A stretch of DNA of 64,000 nucleotides from an uncultured Alistipes sp. (GTDB lineage Bacteria; Bacteroidota; Bacteroidia; Bacteroidales; Rikenellaceae). Location of the stretch: positions 124,001-188,000 of the forward strand of contig CANQGQ010000001.1 of the NCBI GenBank assembly GCA_947623305.1, written 5' to 3'. This document shows, one piece after another, positions 51,448 to 61,248 of the stretch. Numbering within the stretch: the first letter of the stretch is position 1; each line of letters starts with the position of its first letter. The notes under the pieces are model-generated. The model was not told the DNA's origin, ran no database searches, and saw only the letters and a program-made list of their open reading frames with translations. A program made the translations under genes and the position numbers.

Positions 51448-52719
51448 ATGAAACACTTCATCCCCGCATATCCGCACCCATCACCGATAAGACAATTCGC
51501 CTGCACGGCCCTGACCGTCCTCGCGACGATCTTCGCGGTCGGTTGCACCTCGTTCAGCGATTCGCACCCCTACGAAACCGATTTGCTGACGCTCGAAATC
51601 GCAAGCATCTATCCGGCCGGCTACGAATCGAGCGTACAGAGCGGCGTCGAGGTCAAGGCCGAAGAGATCACCAACGGCAACTACTACATCGCCCGCACCG
51701 ACGACGCGGGTCGCGCCACGTTCCGCATTCCGCGCGGCGTCTATCGGATTTCCATCGCCGACTGGCGCGAGGATGCCATCTTCAACGGCGCTTTGGAGGA
51801 GATTCGGCTCACGGAGGGCAACGCTGCGCAACGCTTCGAACTGCCCTTGATCCAATCGACTCCCGGGACGATCATTTTCAAAGAGATCTATTGCGGCGGC
51901 TGCCCGATGACGCCCGCCACCGGCAACCTGCAAAACGACCAGTACGTCATTTTGCACAACAACGCCAACACGACCCAATACCTCGACGGGCTCTGCTTCG
52001 GCATCGTCGCGCCCAGCGCCTCGGCCGGCACCAACAACTGGGTAACGACGGTCGACGGACAACTCCGGTTTCAGGAGTTCGCCCCCATTTTCGAGTGCGT
52101 CTGGCAGTTCTGGGGCGCGGGCGCCGATTTTCCGCTGGCTCCGGGCGAAGATGCGGTCATCGCCCTGCGCGGCGCCGTCGACTTCACACAGGACTTTCCG
52201 CTGTCGGTCAACCTCAACCAGCCCGAATACTTCGCCACTTTCAGCCGGTTGCACTTCGTGAACGAAACGTTGAACCTTACCCCCGGCGATCGAATCCGTC
52301 CCGAACGCATTTTGCAGGTACTCAAAAAAACGGGTACGTCGAAAGCCTACTCCATCGCTATTCAGTCGCCTGCAGTCATCATCTTCCGGCCCGAAACGGG
52401 GTTCGACTTCGAGAGCTATGTCGCCGACGACAGCCAGTGCGTCGCCACCGATCCCGGGGGCAATGCCAAATGTTTCAAAGTGCCGTGGTCGTGGATTCTC
52501 GACGGCGTGGAAGTCTTTTACAGTACCCGCAATCAGAAACGATTGACCCCCGAGGTCGATGCCGGCGCATTCACTTTCTCAGTAACCTACCAGGGGCACA
52601 CCATCCACCGCAAGCTCAACGAGACGGCCACAGCCGCCAACGGTTACCCCATTTACGTCGACACGAACAACTCGTCGGTCGATTTCTACGAACGTTCCAC
52701 CCAATCGCTGCACGAATAA
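51448..52719 (+). CDS. DUF4876 family lipoprotein
   Basis: A 423-residue exported lipoprotein. The N terminus is hydrophobic with lipobox FAVGC, followed by an Ig-like repeat domain (VEVKAEEITNGNYYIARTD ... GVYRISIADW) and a C-terminal DUF4876 region (TIIFKEIYCGGCP, NDQYVILHNNANTTQYLDGL, WILDGVEVFYS). DUF4876 proteins are typically encoded beside TonB receptors and probably form a surface-exposed partner. Tight spacing (5 bases before, 4 after) places it in the receptor operon. Cys residues in CGGCP might bind metal, an inference. Confidence 0.85.
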   Translation: MKHFIPAYPHPSPIRQFACTALTVLATIFAVGCTSFSDSHPYETDLLTLEIASIYPAGYESSVQSGVEVKAEEITNGNYYIARTDDAGRATFRIPRGVYRISIADWREDAIFNGALEEIRLTEGNAAQRFELPLIQSTPGTIIFKEIYCGGCPMTPATGNLQNDQYVILHNNANTTQYLDGLCFGIVAPSASAGTNNWVTTVDGQLRFQEFAPIFECVWQFWGAGADFPLAPGEDAVIALRGAVDFTQDFPLSVNLNQPEYFATFSRLHFVNETLNLTPGDRIRPERILQVLKKTGTSKAYSIAIQSPAVIIFRPETGFDFESYVADDSQCVATDPGGNAKCFKVPWSWILDGVEVFYSTRNQKRLTPEVDAGAFTFSVTYQGHTIHRKLNETATAANGYPIYVDTNNSSVDFYERSTQSLHE

Positions 52720-52723
52720 GCCT

Positions 52724-54286
52724 ATGAAACCGTTATTTTCGATACTGCTGTTGCTGCTCGGGTTCACCGCCGGAGCAACCGAACGGGCCGAGGCGCAGGG
52801 AGAAGGCCGCACGCAAACCGAACCGGCATCGTCGTGGATGCCATGGATCCGGTTCGACGACGTTCAGCGCCGCAATCCGTGGAACGAGGGGGTCAATGCG
52901 GCGGGCATCCGGCGGGATTCGATGAGCCGCTCCTACGCCGAAATTTTCGGACGCAAGGATTGCGGCGGCTGGATGGACTATTCCGCCTCGGACGACAGTT
53001 GGACGATCGGCGCACGCACGGAATCCATCCGTCATTTCGATAAAATCTCTTTCGCCGGACGTTTCTCTTACGCCTATTTCGACGGAAGTGCGATGTGCGG
53101 TTCGATGTTCACGCAACCCGGGTATTATCCGGTCGACATCCTGGAGTTCACCCCCGGGCACAAAATCCGCGAGGATTACGCTTTCACGGGGGCGCTTTCC
53201 GCCGTGCTGGGCAACCATTGGACGGGCGGTCTGAAGATCGACTTCGAGGCGAACAACTACGCCAAGCGCAAAGACCTGCGGCACAGCAACAAGCGATTGA
53301 ATTTCGAGCTTGCGCCCGGCATCCTCTACCACCGCGACAACTGGTCCATCGGGGCCGCCTATCTGTTCGGCAAGAACAGCGAGCGGGTCGAAGCCAAGGA
53401 GATCGGCACCTCGGCCGAATCCTACCAAGCGTTCTTCGACAAGGGGCTGGCCTACGGCATCCTGGAACGTTGGGACGGCAACGGCATCCATCTGAATGAG
53501 ACGGGGCTCACGGGCTTTCCGATCAAGGAGCTGACCCACGGCGTGTCGGTGCAGGGCGATTGGGGCCCCTACTACGCCGAGGTAACCTACCGGCATCGCC
53601 ACGGCGAGAGCGGCGAAAAGGATACGTTCATGCACGACTTCACGACGTCGCAGGTAACGGCACGCGGGACGGCCTTGCTCGCTACGCCCCGCGCTTTCCA
53701 CACCGTCCGGCTGCGGTTCGACTGGCGAACGCAGGAGAACGACGAGAGCATCCTGCGCCGCGAAACGGTCAACGGCATTTCGACGGTCTTTCATTTAGGT
53801 TCGCTGCCCATCTTCGCCCGCCGCGCACTCGAATTGGGCGGCGAATACGAATGGCAGCAGGGCCGCACCGACTTGCGCGCCGGATTCGATTACGAACAGT
53901 CGACCCGTCGTTCGACGTTGCTCTATCCCTACGTCAAGGAGGCCGACCTCTATGCCGTAACGGGGTTCGTACGGGCAAGAATCACCTATCGACAGTGGGA
54001 GTTCAGCGGCGCTGCCGACTTCCGTCGGGGCGGATTTTCCGAAGATGCGTTCGAAGAGGAGACCCCGCTCGAAACCAGCCCCTACCCGCTGCAACTGACC
54101 GAATACTACGATTATACGAACGAATACCTCACGGCGCCCCGTCTGGGGGTCGAGTTGGGCGCACGCCGCAACCTCCGGCGATTTTACATAGACCTTTCGG
54201 CCCGCTACGAACACGGTTTCAATCTGGAATTCGTGCCGCGAGCCCATCGGGTAACGATACTGCTCGCTGTGGGATACAATTTTTAA
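52724..54286 (+). CDS. DUF6850 family outer membrane beta-barrel protein
   Basis: A 520-residue exported protein with signal peptide ending ERAEAQ. The remainder is made of alternating amphipathic strands with many aromatic residues and ends in TILLAVGYNF, a typical barrel C terminus. The DUF6850 family is seen downstream of TonB receptors and DUF4876 lipoproteins in Bacteroidales. No enzymatic motif is visible. It probably works with the receptor in export or uptake of the same cargo. It starts four bases after the DUF4876 gene. Confidence 0.8.
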   Translation: MKPLFSILLLLLGFTAGATERAEAQGEGRTQTEPASSWMPWIRFDDVQRRNPWNEGVNAAGIRRDSMSRSYAEIFGRKDCGGWMDYSASDDSWTIGARTESIRHFDKISFAGRFSYAYFDGSAMCGSMFTQPGYYPVDILEFTPGHKIREDYAFTGALSAVLGNHWTGGLKIDFEANNYAKRKDLRHSNKRLNFELAPGILYHRDNWSIGAAYLFGKNSERVEAKEIGTSAESYQAFFDKGLAYGILERWDGNGIHLNETGLTGFPIKELTHGVSVQGDWGPYYAEVTYRHRHGESGEKDTFMHDFTTSQVTARGTALLATPRAFHTVRLRFDWRTQENDESILRRETVNGISTVFHLGSLPIFARRALELGGEYEWQQGRTDLRAGFDYEQSTRRSTLLYPYVKEADLYAVTGFVRARITYRQWEFSGAADFRRGGFSEDAFEEETPLETSPYPLQLTEYYDYTNEYLTAPRLGVELGARRNLRRFYIDLSARYEHGFNLEFVPRAHRVTILLAVGYNF

Positions 54287-54379
54287 GTACGGACGAGCGC
54301 GAACAGCGCACATACGGACGACACGAACGGAAATGGAATGAATTTGGAAAACAAATAACAAACTAATAAAATAACGATT

Positions 54380-55963
54380 ATGAAAAAAATTTTGACTTTG
54401 GCGGTGATAGCAACGACCTTGTTATCGGCTGCCTGTTCCAAAGGCGACGACGGCGGAACGTACGACACGCCGCTCGCCGTGCAGATCGACCCGACGATCG
54501 CCGATCCGGCCCTCTTCCCGAAAGCCTCGACCCGTGTAACGGACACCGATTTCGAACCGGGCGACAAAATCGGCGTAACCATCACGATGGAAGCAGACAA
54601 CTCGTCGTTCCTCAGCAACAAGGAGTTTTCGTTCGACGGTACGAACTTCACCGCACCGGGTACGCTCTGGTACGAAGATGCGAATCTCGCTTCGACGCTC
54701 TTCGCCTACTATCCCTGCCAAGTCGGGGCGACGCATCCCACCGAATTTTCGGTGCAGGCCGATCAGAGCGGCGACAACTACAAGGCATCGGACTTGGTCA
54801 TCGGGGTCAAGACCGGCGTCAAACCGGAAAAAGTAGTCGACATGGCTTTCAAGCACAAGATGACGCGCGTGATTATCCGCGTAACGAACGGCAGCGGTTC
54901 CGATCTCACGGAGATTCGGATCGGCGGAGCCATCGGCACGGGTACCATCGACGCCACGACGGGGGCATTCACGGCCAAATCCGACGCTGCGACCATCGAC
55001 GTGAAAGCCTGCGAACGGACGAAGAACGAATTGTACTATGCGTTGCTGGTTCCGCAAAACGGCGTGAAACTCGTAACGACTTTCACCACGGCCGATGGCA
55101 GAACACGCTCCTACACGCTCGGCACGACCGATTTGGTATCGGGCACAAACCGCGAGTTGAAGATGAACATCCAGCCGGCAGACATGGAGATCGTATTGGG
55201 CGGCCAAATCGACGGTTGGGATAACGGTGCCGACCTCGAAATCGACAGCGGCGGCCAAGTCGTAGAGCCCACAATCGCCTGGGGGGGGGTAAATTACAAA
55301 ATCGTAACGCTTGCTGACGGACGTACTTGGATGGCCGAAAATCTGCGTTATGTACCCGAGGGTAAGACGGTATCGAGCGACCCCGCCGAGGATGCCGGTA
55401 TCTGGTATCCCGCAGCCAACGCAGAGAAAACGGCCGACCCCGCTTCGGTCGAAACACTGGGACTGCTCTACGATGCGTCGACTGCTTTCGGGGTCGAAGT
55501 AACCGCCGAAAATGCCCAGTCGCTCGAAGGGACGCAGGGCATCTGCCCCGACGGGTGGCATATCCCGACCTGTGCGGAATTGACCGCTTTGGTCGGCCAC
55601 AACGCCAATGGGGAGCTGACCGATCCGAACGGTGCCTACTACGACGCAGCCATCTCGGGTGCTTCGTTACCGGCACTCAACGAGGACGGATTCAACTGGT
55701 GCTTCGCCAGCGCACGGAACAAGACCAACGTAACGGGCACGGGCTCCTATTTGGTAACCAATTACGACGGCATTTACGGAGTCATGAGCTACGTTTGGGG
55801 ATCGACCTGCCATCAGGTTCAAAACGATGCCACCAGCGGAGCATTGAAAAACATCCAGTTCTACTCGTTCATGTCAACATACAACGCTAAAAACAACAAA
55901 GTGTCGGTCGCTTACGGGAACTTCCAATCCGGTTACTCCGTCCGTTGCATCAAGGACAAATAG
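54380..55963 (+). CDS. Fimbrillin-family lipoprotein with C-terminal FISUMP domain
   Basis: A 527-residue surface lipoprotein. The signal and lipobox (LLSAAC) precede a fimbrillin-like beta-sandwich pair (about residues 25-285; DTDFEPGDKIGVTITM, VDMAFKHKMTRVIIRV). From about residue 300 a FISUMP (fib_succ_major) domain follows: TLADGRTWMAENLRY, GICPDGWHIPTCAELTAL and SGYSVRCIKD. It may be a fimbrial tip or accessory adhesin. A G9 tract (55281-55289) lies at the domain junction. A preceding 93-base gap and A-rich start suggest it can be expressed with the receptor operon. Confidence 0.85.
   Translation: MKKILTLAVIATTLLSAACSKGDDGGTYDTPLAVQIDPTIADPALFPKASTRVTDTDFEPGDKIGVTITMEADNSSFLSNKEFSFDGTNFTAPGTLWYEDANLASTLFAYYPCQVGATHPTEFSVQADQSGDNYKASDLVIGVKTGVKPEKVVDMAFKHKMTRVIIRVTNGSGSDLTEIRIGGAIGTGTIDATTGAFTAKSDAATIDVKACERTKNELYYALLVPQNGVKLVTTFTTADGRTRSYTLGTTDLVSGTNRELKMNIQPADMEIVLGGQIDGWDNGADLEIDSGGQVVEPTIAWGGVNYKIVTLADGRTWMAENLRYVPEGKTVSSDPAEDAGIWYPAANAEKTADPASVETLGLLYDASTAFGVEVTAENAQSLEGTQGICPDGWHIPTCAELTALVGHNANGELTDPNGAYYDAAISGASLPALNEDGFNWCFASARNKTNVTGTGSYLVTNYDGIYGVMSYVWGSTCHQVQNDATSGALKNIQFYSFMSTYNAKNNKVSVAYGNFQSGYSVRCIKDK
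55281..55289 (+). repeat. Nine-G tract in fimbrillin-FISUMP gene
   Basis: A G9 run within codons for AWGGV at the junction between the fimbrillin part and the FISUMP domain. A one-base change would remove the FISUMP domain. Confidence 0.9.
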
Positions 55964-56006
55964 GCTGAATAACGACTGCTGAACAAACGAAAACCCGATA
56001 CGCAAA

Positions 56007-56045
56007 GGGAGCCTTGTCTACGAATAGACCGAGGCTCCCTGCGCG
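56007..56045 (+). terminator. Hairpin after the fimbrillin gene
   Basis: GGGAGCC (56007-56013) pairs with GGCTCCC (56033-56039) around a 19-base loop containing its own GTCTA/TAGAC stem. Only a weak T-run follows. Confidence 0.55.
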
Positions 56046-56135
56046 GTTTTCAAAATCCGTTGCACGAAATCCGCTACACCCCGCACTCCGACCCACCTAC
56101 ACAACGCCACACACGCAACACCTAAATAAAACCCT

Positions 56136-58112
56136 ATGAAAAAACCGAACTACGCCAAACATCTCCTGCAATGGGGTACGCTGGCCGCCATCGTCGGCAC
56201 CATCGCGTGGGCCGCATTCGCCGAAAAGCCCGTCGACGTCGAAAAATACTGTCCTTTCGGCGGTCTCGAAGCCTTCGGCAGCTACTTGGTCAACCATTCG
56301 CTGGCCTGCTCGATGTCGATGCTCCAAATCATGATGGGGCTCGTGCTCGTAGCCGGCATCGTGCTCTGCGCGAAACTCTTCTGCGGCTATCTCTGCCCGC
56401 TGGGCACCCTCGACGAGGCGATGGGACGCCTCGGACGCAAACTGCATCTGCAATTCGAAATCCGGCAGGGCGGCATCGTCGACAAACTGCTGCGCGCCGT
56501 CAAATACATCCTGCTTTTCATCATCCTCTACAACACCCTCGCCACCAGCGAGCTGTTCTGCAAGAAACTCGATCCCTACTACGCCATGGCCACGGGATTC
56601 AAGGGCGAAATCGTGCTGTGGATGTCGTTGACCGCCATCGGGTTGTTGTTCTTGGGCGGCATCTTCGTGCGGATGTTCTGGTGCCGTTACATCTGCCCGC
56701 TCGGCGCATTGAGCAACGCATTTAAATCGACCGCTTCCATTCCGTACGTGCTGTTCGCCGTCGTCATCGTCATATTGCTCGGCACGCGCACGGCCGACGG
56801 ATGGACATGGATGCTCGCCCTGCTTTGCGTCGTCGCCTACCTCGCCGAAATCGACCTCGTACGCGGCTGGTGCAAAAGGAAACCCAAAAAATATACGCTG
56901 ATGCACATCACGCGCGACGAGGCGACGTGCAACGGCTGCAAACTGTGCGAAAAGAAATGCCCCTACCAGATTCCGATCCACGATTACACGAAAGTGAGCC
57001 ATATCGACTGCACCCTGTGCGGACAGTGCATTTCGTCGTGCGCGACGGGCGCTCTGCAGGTGAACGGACGTCGCTCGCTGCGTTGGCTGCCGGCCGTGCT
57101 GACGGTCGCATTCTTCGGCATCGCGCTCTGGCTCGGCAACACGCTGGAGTTGCCGACCATCGACGAAAAATGGGGCGACTACGAACAGGTCGAGGGAATG
57201 CAGACCTACGAAATGGAGGGGTTGCAATCGGTGAAATGCTTCGGTTCGTCGAAGGCCTTCGCCGCCAAGATGCAGACCGTACGGGGCGTTTACGGCGTGA
57301 AAACCTTCGTGAAACGCCACGCTGTGGTCATTTCCTACGACCCCGCTCAAACCGACACGCTCAAACTCCAAGAGGCCGTTTTCACGCCGACTTTCCGCAA
57401 ATTCAAATCGCCCGACGAGACCGTTCCGATGCTCGACGTCGTGCGATTAGGGGTCGAAGGGTTGCATGACCGGATGGATATGGTCTATTTCGGCATGGCT
57501 TTACAACAGATCGAGGGCATCTACGGATTCACCGCCGAATTCGATTGTCCGGTGGCCGTGAAGATCTACACCGATCCCGCAGCCGGACTGACCGAAGAGC
57601 AGTTGACCGCGGCCATCGAAGCCAAGGAGCTGGTTCTCGAGACCAAAAACGGCGAACGCCGCTATCCGATGCACTACGACGTGCGCAGCTATGCGCCCGA
57701 CGGGCAAGCGACGCGCGCGGAGTTCATCGAAACGATGTTCGTCGACATCCAGAAGCTCAACGGCCGATTCATCGCCAACATCGAACAGTGGGGCGACGAC
57801 GAACAATTCCCGAAGGCCGTCTACGAACTACCGATGGCGAGCATCGAGAAGATTCCCGTGCGGCAATCGTTCCCCTACTTCAAGAGCTTCCTTTCGTGCA
57901 CGGACGGAATCGTGTCGGTCGATTTCGTGCTGCGCGACCTGGCGCCCGTCATGCGGCTGCACTATGTGAAGTCGATGTGGACGGACGAACGGCTGTGGAA
58001 CGAGGTGTTTCAAGCCGAAAAATGGACCCTGCGCATGGCCGACGGCACCTTCAAGGAGTCGGAACCGCGATTGCAGTTCCTCGTCGAGGGCCGGACGGTC
58101 GAAGCGGAATAA
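56136..58112 (+). CDS. Membrane polyferredoxin (NapH/NosR-like) with HMA-like domain
   Basis: A 658-residue inner-membrane electron carrier. Five to six membrane helices enclose cysteine motifs typical of NapH/NosR/CcoG-type proteins (CPFGGLEAFGSYL near residue 39, CGYLCPLGTLDEA near 85, CRYICPLGALSNAF near 187). Two 4Fe-4S clusters follow (CNGCKLCEKKCP about 265, CTLCGQCISSC about 292). After another helix, residues about 362-425 resemble a heavy-metal-associated domain (SVKCFGSSKAF ... GVYGVKTFVKRHAVVISYDP) with only one Cys of the usual CxxC. The remaining 230 residues are soluble. It probably passes electrons across the membrane to reduce a metal or periplasmic acceptor. Confidence 0.82.
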   Translation: MKKPNYAKHLLQWGTLAAIVGTIAWAAFAEKPVDVEKYCPFGGLEAFGSYLVNHSLACSMSMLQIMMGLVLVAGIVLCAKLFCGYLCPLGTLDEAMGRLGRKLHLQFEIRQGGIVDKLLRAVKYILLFIILYNTLATSELFCKKLDPYYAMATGFKGEIVLWMSLTAIGLLFLGGIFVRMFWCRYICPLGALSNAFKSTASIPYVLFAVVIVILLGTRTADGWTWMLALLCVVAYLAEIDLVRGWCKRKPKKYTLMHITRDEATCNGCKLCEKKCPYQIPIHDYTKVSHIDCTLCGQCISSCATGALQVNGRRSLRWLPAVLTVAFFGIALWLGNTLELPTIDEKWGDYEQVEGMQTYEMEGLQSVKCFGSSKAFAAKMQTVRGVYGVKTFVKRHAVVISYDPAQTDTLKLQEAVFTPTFRKFKSPDETVPMLDVVRLGVEGLHDRMDMVYFGMALQQIEGIYGFTAEFDCPVAVKIYTDPAAGLTEEQLTAAIEAKELVLETKNGERRYPMHYDVRSYAPDGQATRAEFIETMFVDIQKLNGRFIANIEQWGDDEQFPKAVYELPMASIEKIPVRQSFPYFKSFLSCTDGIVSVDFVLRDLAPVMRLHYVKSMWTDERLWNEVFQAEKWTLRMADGTFKESEPRLQFLVEGRTVEAE

Positions 58113-58151
58113 ACGAAAAACGGAAACTCGCCGATTCAAACACTCGATTCC

Positions 58152-60326
58152 ATGAAACTCCGAATCATTGCACTGGCCGTCGTATTGACCTGCACCGTCC
58201 GATTCGCGGCGGCCGACGAAGGCATGTGGATGATCCAGCAGCTCGCCGGCATCTATCCGCAGATGAAAGCCCGCGGCGTCAAACTTTCCGCCGATGCGAT
58301 CTACAACGATCAGGCTCCGGCGTTGGCCGATGCCGTCGTCGCCATCGACGGCGGCGTGGGAACGGGCAGCATGATTTCGCACGAAGGGCTGTTGATCACC
58401 AACCATCACGTGGCTTACAGCGACATCTGCGACCTTTCGACCCCCGAACACAACTATTTGGAGACCGGATTCTGGGCCCGCACGCATGCCGATGAACTGC
58501 CCGTCAAAGGCAAAACCGTCTCGTTCCTGCGACAGGTCGAGGATGTAACGGCCGAAGCCATCGCCCTGCGCGAAAAAATGCAGGCCGAGGGGCGTTGGGG
58601 CATCATGTCGATGCGCCGGCTCTACGCCGACATCGAAAAACGCCACGCCGCCGAGACCCCCTACGAAGTCTCGTGCGTCGCCATGTGGGGCGGTCGGAAA
58701 TTCTATCTGTATTATTACGAAATTTTCCGCGACGTGCGGTTGGTCGGCGCCCCGCCCGTCAGCATCGGCGCGTTCGGCGGCGATGTCGACAACTGGAGCT
58801 GGCCCCAACACAAGGGCGATTTCGCCCTCTATCGCGTCTATGCCGACCCCGAAGGCCATCCGGCCGACTATGCGCCGGAGAACGTTCCGCTGAACCCCTC
58901 GCAGGTGCTGACCGTCTCGACACGCGGCGTGCACGATGACGATTACACGATGGTCATCGGCTTCCCAGGCCGAACAAGCCGCAATACCTCATCATACGGC
59001 ATCACTGAACGGCAGGAGATCAAAAATCCCATCGTTGTGGCTGACCGGCACCTGCGGATGGAGATCATCAAGCGCCACATGGAGCGCAGCCCCGAAGTGC
59101 GGATGAAGTATTCCGACGCCTACTTCTCGCTGAGCAACTTCGCTGACCTGGCCAAATGGGAGAACATCTGTCTGCGCCGGTTCGACATCGCCGGCAAGCG
59201 GCGCGCTGAGGAGCGCGAACTCGCCGCTTGGATCGCAGCCGATTCCGAACGCACGGCCGCTTACGGCGATCTGCTTCCTTCGCTCGAACAAAGCTATGCG
59301 GCGCGCCGCGAAGCCGAACGCCGGCTGAATCATTTCCGCGAATCGTGGCTCGGCCCCAGCGAAGCCCTGTTGGTGGGCAACCGACTCTCGTCCTATTTGG
59401 CGCGGCTCGACCGGCTCGGAATCGACACGCTCGATCTCCGTTCGAAAGATGCCGCAGGCGTGCGCAGCAACCTCGCCCGACTGCGCCGCAACTACGATGC
59501 CGCCACCGATCGCGAACTGCTGGCCCGTCTGATGGTTCGGTTCACGGAGAACGTTCCCCGCACGATGTGGGGCGAAGAGCTGGGGCGGATGTACGATGCG
59601 GCGAACGGAGATGCGGCCCGCATGGCCTACGATGCGTTCGATCACTCGATTTGCAGCGATGCCGACCGGTTCGATGCTTTCTTCGCCGGCAATCGGGCCG
59701 TAGCGGAAATCCGCCGCGACCCGCTGGTGCGGCTTACCGAATCGGTGCGGATCGACCGCTTCACGAAAGGGGTCGATCGTGCGGAAAAAGCCTCGGGGCA
59801 TGCCGTCAGCAAGTTGGAATCGCGCTATCAGCAAGCCATGTACGAATTTCGCGAAGCCCGCAAACGTCCGCAATATCCCAACGCCAACTCGACGATGCGG
59901 CTGACCTACGGACGAGTGCGTGCGTTGCATCCGTCGGACGGCGTGCATTGCGATGCCCGCACGACCATCGCGGGCTATACGGAGAAGTACGACCCGTCGC
60001 GTTACGAATTTCGGGTCGACGACCGCATGCGCGAACTGATCGCGGCGGGTGCATGGGGCCGCTGGAGCGAAAAGGGAATGCTTCCGGTAAACTTTCTGAC
60101 GGACAACGATATTACGGGCGGCAATTCGGGTAGCCCCGTATTAGACAGTCGCGGACGGTTGGTCGGACTGGCTTTCGACGGCAATCGCGAGTCGATGGCC
60201 TGCGACCTCTACTTCCAACCCGACTATGCCCGCACGGTCTGCGTGGACATCCGTTTTGTACTATGGATCATCGAACAATACGCCGGAGCCGGCTATTTGC
60301 TCGATGAAATCGCCTTTGCGAAGTAA
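58152..60326 (+). CDS. dpp7: Family S46 dipeptidyl peptidase, DPP7-like
   Basis: An exported serine exopeptidase that releases dipeptides from proteins, feeding asaccharolytic growth. The 724 residues include a signal peptide (MKLRIIALAVVLTCTVRFAAA), catalytic His in LITNHHVAYSD (about 87), Asp in DNWSWPQHKGDFAL (about 220) and Ser in TGGNSGSPVLDS (about 658). The residue that sets P1 preference is Gly in LAFDGN, as in DPP7 (hydrophobic P1), rather than Arg as in DPP11 (acidic P1). Length fits the family. It lies 39 bases after the polyferredoxin gene, though a functional tie is unclear. Confidence 0.93.
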   Translation: MKLRIIALAVVLTCTVRFAAADEGMWMIQQLAGIYPQMKARGVKLSADAIYNDQAPALADAVVAIDGGVGTGSMISHEGLLITNHHVAYSDICDLSTPEHNYLETGFWARTHADELPVKGKTVSFLRQVEDVTAEAIALREKMQAEGRWGIMSMRRLYADIEKRHAAETPYEVSCVAMWGGRKFYLYYYEIFRDVRLVGAPPVSIGAFGGDVDNWSWPQHKGDFALYRVYADPEGHPADYAPENVPLNPSQVLTVSTRGVHDDDYTMVIGFPGRTSRNTSSYGITERQEIKNPIVVADRHLRMEIIKRHMERSPEVRMKYSDAYFSLSNFADLAKWENICLRRFDIAGKRRAEERELAAWIAADSERTAAYGDLLPSLEQSYAARREAERRLNHFRESWLGPSEALLVGNRLSSYLARLDRLGIDTLDLRSKDAAGVRSNLARLRRNYDAATDRELLARLMVRFTENVPRTMWGEELGRMYDAANGDAARMAYDAFDHSICSDADRFDAFFAGNRAVAEIRRDPLVRLTESVRIDRFTKGVDRAEKASGHAVSKLESRYQQAMYEFREARKRPQYPNANSTMRLTYGRVRALHPSDGVHCDARTTIAGYTEKYDPSRYEFRVDDRMRELIAAGAWGRWSEKGMLPVNFLTDNDITGGNSGSPVLDSRGRLVGLAFDGNRESMACDLYFQPDYARTVCVDIRFVLWIIEQYAGAGYLLDEIAFAK

Positions 60327-60356
60327 ATTTGCGGAACATCCGACCGGAATTATCCC

Positions 60357-60364
60357 TATATTTG
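60357..60364 (+). promoter_or_regulatory. -7 promoter box before coiled-coil lipoprotein
   Basis: TATATTTG matches the consensus 21 bases before the start codon. The nearest upstream TTTG (60328-60331) is 25 bases away, longer than ideal. Confidence 0.5.
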
Positions 60365-60385
60365 CCCCATCAAGGTAAACCGATT

Positions 60386-61246
60386 ATGAAACAGTTGTTT
60401 TACACGCTTCTTTTCGCGGCGACGGCCCTCCTTCCGTCGTGCGTATCGAAACAGGTGGCCCGCCAGGCCGAGAATCAACGCGATTCGCTCGAAGTCGTGG
60501 TCAGCGAAAAGGATTCGCTGATCAATGCCGTGTTCTCGGACATCAACGCCATTTCGGAAAATCTGGCCCTCATCAAATCGCGCGAGAATCTGATCGCCGT
60601 ATCGGAAACGCCCGAAGGCGGACGCCGTCCGATGGAGGAGATCCGCAACGACATCGCCGCCATCGACCGGCTGTTGCAGGAGAACCGTGCGAAGATCGCC
60701 TCGTTGCAGTACACCGCAGCCCAACTGCGCAAAGCCAATCTGCATATCGAGGCGCTGGAAAAGACCATCGCACAGTTGAACATGCAGCTGAACGAAAAGA
60801 CGACCGAGGTCGAACAGATGCGGCTCGAACTCGAAAAGAAGGGAATCGAAGTGGCCGAACTGACCGAACAAGTGCAGGTGGGCCAAGCGCAGGTCGCCCT
60901 GTTGAGCGACGAGAAAACTGATTTGGAAAACCGACTCAATACGGTTTACTACATCGTCGGCTCGGAGAAGGAGTTGCGGGATGCGCAAATCGTCAACAAA
61001 CAGGGATTCATCGGTCGCACGCTGACGGTCAACAAGAGCGGCAACATCGAGAGCTTCACCCGAGCCGATTCACGGCTGCTGAACGAGATTCCGGTCGGAC
61101 ACAAACGGGTAACCCTCGTTACGACGCACCCCGATGACAGTTATCAACTCATCGTCGATGCCGACAAGACCGTAACCAAATTGGTAATCGACGACCCCGT
61201 GCAATTCTGGGAGAGTTCGAAGATTCTGGTTATCAGCTATAAATAG
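60386..61246 (+). CDS. Coiled-coil lipoprotein of unknown function
   Basis: A 286-residue exported lipoprotein with signal MKQLFYTLLFAATALLPSC (lipobox Cys 19). Residues about 25-195 form a long Glu/Gln/Lys-rich coiled coil. The C-terminal 90 residues form a small globular domain (LNTVYYIVGSEKELRDAQIV, KRVTLVTTHPDDSYQLIVD, VIDDPVQFWESSKILVISYK) that is conserved in Bacteroidales proteins of this type. Start at 60386 is chosen for the signal peptide and the promoter box just upstream. The role may be structural in the periplasm, which is an inference. Confidence 0.8.
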   Translation: MKQLFYTLLFAATALLPSCVSKQVARQAENQRDSLEVVVSEKDSLINAVFSDINAISENLALIKSRENLIAVSETPEGGRRPMEEIRNDIAAIDRLLQENRAKIASLQYTAAQLRKANLHIEALEKTIAQLNMQLNEKTTEVEQMRLELEKKGIEVAELTEQVQVGQAQVALLSDEKTDLENRLNTVYYIVGSEKELRDAQIVNKQGFIGRTLTVNKSGNIESFTRADSRLLNEIPVGHKRVTLVTTHPDDSYQLIVDADKTVTKLVIDDPVQFWESSKILVISYK

Positions 61247-61248
61247 CG

